Source: Azorhizobium sp943369575 (GTDB lineage Bacteria > Pseudomonadota > Alphaproteobacteria > Rhizobiales > Xanthobacteraceae). Taken from it: 9,282 nt of DNA. The stretch lies in assembly GCA_943369575.1 (NCBI GenBank), contig CALRNP020000225.1, forward strand, positions 1 through 9,282. The letters run 5' to 3'. Under the pieces are notes generated by a model. That model worked only from the letters and a program-made list of their open reading frames with translations. It did no database searches and had not been told where the DNA came from. Positions 5,659 through 9,282 of the stretch are shown here, in pieces (the first letter of the stretch is position 1; each line of letters begins with the position of its first letter). Position numbers and translations under genes: made by a program.

Positions 5659-5950
5659 GGCGCGCCTTTCGTGATTCGTTCGTCATCTTAGAATCCTGTG
5701 CCCGCGCCACCAGCACAAACACAGGCCATACTTTGCCGAGACTGCCTACGGAACAGGCGGGAGGGCGGGAGCGTTGACCCGGCTCTGCGCCCTCGGCGCG
5801 GCGTCAGGTCTGCGCGCAGAACGGCGCCGGTCCCGGCGGTTGCGGCACGGATGGGAGACCGCCCCTCGGAAAGACCCTTGGAAGCGATCATTTTCACCCC
5901 ATCTATGCGGCAGCATTGCGCGTATCTTGTGTCGATCCTTGGAGAGCTTC
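5659..5950. other. 292-base divergent intergenic region (Nudix / egtB)
   Basis: This separates the minus-strand Nudix start from the plus-strand egtB start and must hold promoters for both. I see TATCTT (5923-5928), a possible -10 for egtB, without a good -35 at the usual distance, and no clear operator. A reading frame starting with TTG at 5774 runs in frame into egtB, but its product up to 5950 is Arg/Ser-rich and unlike the EgtB family, so I treat the region as non-coding. Confidence 0.6.
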
Positions 5951-7195
5951 ATGGCCTTGCGCGACCCTTCGCCCGCCTCCGTCGGCTCCATCGGCAGCAG
6001 GGCATTAACCGAGGCGCTCATCGCCCGGTTCCATGCGGTGCGCGCCGAGACCGAGCGCCGCGCCGCCCCGCTCTCCGCCGAGGAGCAGGTGATCCAGTCG
6101 ATGCCGGACGCCAGCCCGATTAAATGGCATCGGGCGCACACCACATGGTTCTTCGAGCAATTCATCCTCAGTGAACATGATCGCGAATATGTGACCTTCG
6201 ACCCGCGCTTCGCTTATCTCTACAATTCCTATTATGTCTCCGCCGGTCCCCGGTATGACCGGCCCAATCGCGGCCTCATCACCCGCCCCGCCGCCGCCGA
6301 GGTGGCCGATTATCGCGCCCATGTGGATGCCGCCGTCGTGCGCCTGCTCAGCAATGCGGATGATGCATTGCTGGCTATCCTCGGCCCGCTGATGGAAATC
6401 GGGCTCAATCACGAGCAGCAGCACCAGGAGCTGATGCTCACCGACATCCTGCATGCCTTTTCCTACAACCCGCTGTTCCCGGCCTATGACCTGGACTGGC
6501 AGATGCCCGGCGCCCGCCGCGACAGCGGCATGGGCCATGAGGTGGAGATCACCGCCGGCATCCACCGCATCGGCCATGAGGGCGACGGCTTCGCGTTCGA
6601 CAATGAAGGCCCCGCCCACCGCATCCTGCTGCCGCCCACCCGCATCGCCACGCCGCTGGTGACCAATGGCGACTGGCTCGCCTTCATGCAGGCCGGCGGC
6701 TATCTCGATCCGCTGCTATGGCTGTCGGAAGGCTGGGCCACCTGCCAGGCGCAGAAATGGGAGGCGCCGCTCTATTGGCACTGGATGGATGACGCCTGGT
6801 ACGCGCTGAGCCTCGGCGGCCTGCGCAAGGTGGATCTGGAGGCGCCGGTCTGCCACGTCAGCTATTATGAGGCCGATGCCTTCGCCCGCTTCGCTGGCCG
6901 TAGCCTGCCCACCGAGCAGGCGTTCGAGGTGGCAGCCGGCCAGGGCTTGATGGACGACGCCTTCGGCGTGGTCTGGCAATGGACCCGCAGCGCCTATGGC
7001 GCCTATCCCGGCTATCGCGCCGCGCCCGGTGCGCTGGGCGAATACAATGGCAAGTTCATGATCAACCAGATGGTGCTGCGCGGCTCGTCGCTGGCGACGC
7101 CGGACGGCCATGCCCGTCCCACCTATCGCAATTTCTTCCATCCCCATCAGCGCTGGCAGTTCACCGGACTGCGTCTCGCCGACGAAACCGTCTGA
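5951..7195 (+). CDS. egtB: EgtB-family hercynine sulfoxide synthase (ergothioneine biosynthesis)
   Basis: Non-heme iron enzyme that uses O2 to join hercynine (trimethylhistidine) to cysteine or gamma-glutamylcysteine as a sulfoxide, the central step of ergothioneine synthesis. The ATG at 5951, with GGAGAG (5941-5946) upstream, gives 414 residues and starts near the DinB_2 domain. An in-frame TTG at 5774 would add 59 atypical residues. Iron ligands are visible: His63 in KWHRAHTTWFFE, and His154 and His158 in NHEQQHQE. The second half (about 195-410) is the sulfatase-modifying-factor-like domain, with VSYYEADAFARFAGRSLPTE and WTRSAYGAYPGY, ending NFFHPHQRWQFTGLRLA. The NSYY pair (Tyr94-Tyr95) resembles EgtBs reported to use free cysteine, and no egtA or egtC is nearby. 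That substrate choice is inference. egtD starts 15 bases after the stop. Confidence 0.93.
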   Translation: MALRDPSPASVGSIGSRALTEALIARFHAVRAETERRAAPLSAEEQVIQSMPDASPIKWHRAHTTWFFEQFILSEHDREYVTFDPRFAYLYNSYYVSAGPRYDRPNRGLITRPAAAEVADYRAHVDAAVVRLLSNADDALLAILGPLMEIGLNHEQQHQELMLTDILHAFSYNPLFPAYDLDWQMPGARRDSGMGHEVEITAGIHRIGHEGDGFAFDNEGPAHRILLPPTRIATPLVTNGDWLAFMQAGGYLDPLLWLSEGWATCQAQKWEAPLYWHWMDDAWYALSLGGLRKVDLEAPVCHVSYYEADAFARFAGRSLPTEQAFEVAAGQGLMDDAFGVVWQWTRSAYGAYPGYRAAPGALGEYNGKFMINQMVLRGSSLATPDGHARPTYRNFFHPHQRWQFTGLRLADETV

Positions 7196-7210
7196 CCGCG
7201 AAGAGAGCCC

Positions 7211-8179
7211 ATGCAGACCGCCCCGCTTCCTGCCGACGCCTCCACCGCGGCCGAAACCCAATCCGACAGCTTCGCCGCCGATCTGGCGCGCGGGCTTGCC
7301 GCCCATCCCAAGCGGCTGGCGCCAAAATATTTCTATGATGCAGCGGGCTCGGAACTGTTCGAGGACATCACCCGGCTGCCGGAATATTATCCCACCCGTT
7401 CCGAAATGGAGATCCTCACCAGCCACGCCGCCGACATCGCGGCGCTGGTGCCGGCGGGGGCGGCGCTGGTGGAATTCGGCAGCGGCTCCAGCACCAAGGT
7501 GCGGCTGCTGCTGAGCCATCTGCGCGATCTGTCGGCTTATGTGCCGGTGGATATTTCAGCCGACTTCCTGGAAGACGCCGCCCAGACCCTGCGGGCCGAC
7601 GTGCCCGGCCTCAATGTGCTGCCGGTGGCGGCGGACTTCACCCGGCCCTTCCCTTTGCCGGACGCGGTGCGTGGGCGCCCGCTGGTGGGTTTCTTCCCCG
7701 GCTCCACCATCGGCAATTTCGATCCCGAGGAAGCGCGGCGCTTTCTCTCCAATGCCAGCGACTCCTTGGGCGCCGGCGCCCATATGGTGGTGGGGGTGGA
7801 TCTGGTGAAGGATCCCCGCGTGCTGCACGCCGCCTATAATGACGCGGCCGGCGTCACCGCCCGCTTCAATCTGAACCTGCTGCACCGGGCCAATCGCGAA
7901 CTGGGCACCGACTTCGACGTGACGGCCTTCAGCCACCGTGCCGTGTTCAACGCCCCCGCCAGCCGCATCGAGATGCATCTGGTCAGCCGCCACGCCCAGG
8001 TGGTGCATCTGGATGGACGGGCGTTCAGCTTCGCCGAGGGCGAGAACCTCCACACCGAGTCCAGCTATAAATATACCCGCGAGGGCTTCATCGATCTGGC
8101 GCAGAGCGCCGGCTGGACCTCGCAGGCAGTGCTCACCGACGCCGAAAATCTGTTCAGCGTCCACATCCTCGCCGGCTGA
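7211..8179 (+). CDS. egtD: L-histidine N-alpha-trimethyltransferase
   Basis: SAM-dependent enzyme that methylates the alpha-amino group of L-histidine three times to hercynine, the substrate of EgtB. Its 322 residues match the Methyltransf_33 family (about 320). The N-terminal mark is LAPKYFYDAAGSELFEDITRLPEYYPTRSE (in parts: KYFYD, ITRLPEYYPTRSE). SAM-binding motif I is VEFGSGSSTK (87-96). Histidine-binding residues known from mycobacterial EgtD (Asn166, Tyr206, Glu282, Ser284) have clear counterparts: Asn169 in STIGNFDP, Tyr209 in AAYND, and Glu283 and Ser285 in HTESSYKY. Spacing to egtB is 15 bases with AAGAGAG as ribosome binding site, so the two are probably co-transcribed. A hairpin after the stop ends the unit. 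The EgtE lyase that would finish ergothioneine is not in view. Confidence 0.95.
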   Translation: MQTAPLPADASTAAETQSDSFAADLARGLAAHPKRLAPKYFYDAAGSELFEDITRLPEYYPTRSEMEILTSHAADIAALVPAGAALVEFGSGSSTKVRLLLSHLRDLSAYVPVDISADFLEDAAQTLRADVPGLNVLPVAADFTRPFPLPDAVRGRPLVGFFPGSTIGNFDPEEARRFLSNASDSLGAGAHMVVGVDLVKDPRVLHAAYNDAAGVTARFNLNLLHRANRELGTDFDVTAFSHRAVFNAPASRIEMHLVSRHAQVVHLDGRAFSFAEGENLHTESSYKYTREGFIDLAQSAGWTSQAVLTDAENLFSVHILAG

Positions 8180-8190
8180 GGGATGGGATT

Positions 8191-8212
8191 GGGCCGCCCG
8201 GTGGGGCGGCCC
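8191..8212. terminator. bidirectional hairpin between convergent egtD and bioB
   Basis: A perfect 9-bp stem GGGCCGCCC (8191-8199) / GGGCGGCCC (8204-8212) with loop GGTG occupies most of the 36-base gap between the egtD stop (8179) and the bioB stop (8216). It can serve both transcripts. No T-run beyond TT in either direction. Confidence 0.6.
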
Positions 8213-8215
8213 CAT

Positions 8216-9202
8216 TCAGGCGCAGAGGCGCGCGCCCGGTTCCACCGGCTGCGCCGCCAGGGCCGCGAACAGCTCCGCGTCTTCGCCGATGCCCGCATTG
8301 GGCGTAGTGAGCAGCGTCTCACCATAGAAAACCGAGTTCGCCCCCGCCACCAGGCACAGGATCTGCGCCTCGCGATTGAGGCTGGAGCGGCCCGCCGACA
8401 GGCGAATGGTGGAGGTGGGCATCACCAGCCGCGCCGTTGCCACCATGCGCACCAGATCCAGCGGGTCCACCGGCGGGCGCTGCGCCAAGGGCGTGCCCGC
8501 CACCGGCACCAGGGCATTGATGGGCACGCTTTCCGGATGGGGCGTGAAGCCCGCCAGAATATGCAGCATGCCGGCCCGATCGCGCACGCTCTCGCCCATG
8601 CCGATGATGCCGCCACAGCACAGATCGATGCCCGCCGCCCGCACGGTCGCCAGGGTCTTCAGCCGGTCCTCATAGGTGCGGGTGGTGATGATGGCGCCGT
8701 AATAATCCGGCCCGGTATCGAGATTGTGGTTATAGGCAGTGAGGCCGGCGGCGGCGAGCCGTTCGGCCTGATGCGGCTTGAGCATGCCCAAGGTGACGCA
8801 GGCTTCCATCTCCAGCGCCCGCACGCCCTCCACCATGGCGACGACCGCGTCGAACGCCTTGCCGTCCCGCACCTCGCGCCAGGCGGCGCCCATGCAGAAG
8901 CGCTCGGCCCCCGCCGCCTTGGCGGTGGCGGCCATGGCGATGACCGCTTCGGGGTCCATCAGCAGGTCGCGGGTGAGATCCACCTCGCGATGATGGGCCG
9001 ATTGCGGGCAATAAGCGCAATCCTCCGGGCAGCCGCCGGTCTTGATGGACAGCAGGCTGGCCTTCTGCACCCGGTTGGGATCGTGATGGGCGCCGTGCAC
9101 GGCGCTGGCGCGGCCCACCAGTTCCAAGAGCGGCAACTGGTGCAAGGCGACGATCTCGTCCAGCGTCCAATCGTGGCGGATGATGCCGTCCGCCCCGCTC
9201 AC
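8216..9202 (-). CDS. bioB: biotin synthase
   Basis: Radical-SAM enzyme that inserts sulfur into dethiobiotin to form biotin, the last step of biotin synthesis. The radical-SAM cluster motif is GGCPEDCAYCPQS, with Cys58, Cys62 and Cys65. The [2Fe-2S] cluster ligands correspond to Cys103 (RFCMGAAWR), Cys135 (EACVTLG), Cys195 (LCCGGIIGMGE) and Arg267 (RLSAGR), in the same order and nearly the same spacing as E. coli BioB. YNHNLDT (157-163) is the classic substrate-region motif. The 328 residues are normal for the short alphaproteobacterial form. The start is GTG at 9202-9200, which overlaps the TGA of the preceding gene in a GTGA junction, so translation is probably coupled to that gene. No other bio genes (bioA, bioD, bioF) are in view. 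Confidence 0.97.
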   Translation of the reverse strand: MSGADGIIRHDWTLDEIVALHQLPLLELVGRASAVHGAHHDPNRVQKASLLSIKTGGCPEDCAYCPQSAHHREVDLTRDLLMDPEAVIAMAATAKAAGAERFCMGAAWREVRDGKAFDAVVAMVEGVRALEMEACVTLGMLKPHQAERLAAAGLTAYNHNLDTGPDYYGAIITTRTYEDRLKTLATVRAAGIDLCCGGIIGMGESVRDRAGMLHILAGFTPHPESVPINALVPVAGTPLAQRPPVDPLDLVRMVATARLVMPTSTIRLSAGRSSLNREAQILCLVAGANSVFYGETLLTTPNAGIGEDAELFAALAAQPVEPGARLCA

Positions 9203-9282
9203 AGGAACCGCCCCAGCCGGCGCGTCAGGCTCTGCGGCACCAGGGCAACGGCCGCCGCGATGAGCGCGATCTTCACCAGATC
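9199..9282 (-). CDS. bioY: C-terminal fragment of a membrane protein, probably biotin transporter BioY
   Basis: The last 27 codons of a gene that enters from beyond the right edge: DLVKIALIAAAVALVPQSLT then RRLGRFL and TGA at 9201-9199. The fragment is one hydrophobic helix followed by a basic end. BioY, the substrate-binding component of the ECF biotin transporter, typically ends in a (P)G-D-x-x-K-x-x-L-A-A helix with a short basic tail, which this resembles. The stop overlaps the bioB GTG by the sequence GTGA, giving a tight operon in which biotin uptake and synthesis would be made together. The reading frame and overlap are certain. The BioY identity rests on a short motif and the bioB neighbour and could be another membrane protein. 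Confidence 0.6.
   Translation of the reverse strand, partial: DLVKIALIAAAVALVPQSLTRRLGRFL

Noticed and set aside
4675..5691. 338-codon plus-strand frame of Leu/Gly/Arg repeats opposite the Nudix gene
   Set aside because: It is the complement of the Ala-Lys codon repeat. The opposite frame holds a clear Nudix domain with a good ribosome binding site.
5774..5950. 59-residue N-terminal extension of EgtB from a TTG codon
   Set aside because: The extra residues are Arg/Ser-rich and unlike EgtB N-termini. ATG 5951 has a GGAGAG sequence at the right distance and gives the normal family length.

Overview
The window is high-GC, densely coded chromosomal DNA. The gene content (egtB-egtD, bioY-bioB, a catC/pcaD cluster, and a short alphaproteobacterial-style Nudix protein with a basic tail) and the codon use suggest an alphaproteobacterium of the order Hyphomicrobiales, possibly Xanthobacteraceae or a relative. 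That placement is inferred from gene content, not from a marker gene. I see no mobile elements, rRNA or tRNA genes, CRISPR arrays, or signs of recent transfer.

Layout, left to right. (1) Bases 1-947 (+) hold the 3' part of a D-2-hydroxyacid dehydrogenase, open to the left edge and followed by a strong GC hairpin. (2) Bases 948-1683 are a 736-base non-coding stretch with a sigma70-like promoter, two candidate IclR-family (PcaR-like) operator sites and a long leader. (3) Bases 1684-4572 (+) hold a four-gene unit: an AtoE-type short-chain fatty acid transporter, muconolactone isomerase (CatC), a YciI-family protein, and 3-oxoadipate enol-lactonase (PcaD). CatC and PcaD catalyse consecutive steps (muconolactone to 3-oxoadipate enol-lactone to 3-oxoadipate) of the catechol branch of the beta-ketoadipate pathway. 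The ring-cleavage and cycloisomerase genes (catA, catB) are not in view. (4) Bases 4672-5658 (-) hold a Nudix hydrolase with a long Ala/Lys/Pro-rich, histone-H1-like C-terminal tail. It converges on pcaD across two hairpins. (5) Bases 5951-8179 (+) hold egtB-egtD, the two central enzymes of ergothioneine synthesis, divergent from the Nudix gene. (6) Bases 8216-9282 (-) hold biotin synthase bioB, whose GTG start overlaps the stop of an upstream gene cut by the window edge. The visible C-terminus of that gene looks like the biotin transporter component BioY.

Most of the window is ordinary metabolism, and I do not see a clearly new defence or mobile system. The points most worth a second look are the H1-like tail on the Nudix protein, the pairing of an AtoE transporter and a YciI protein with catC/pcaD, the candidate operator pair upstream of that unit, and structured RNA around the operon's gene junctions.
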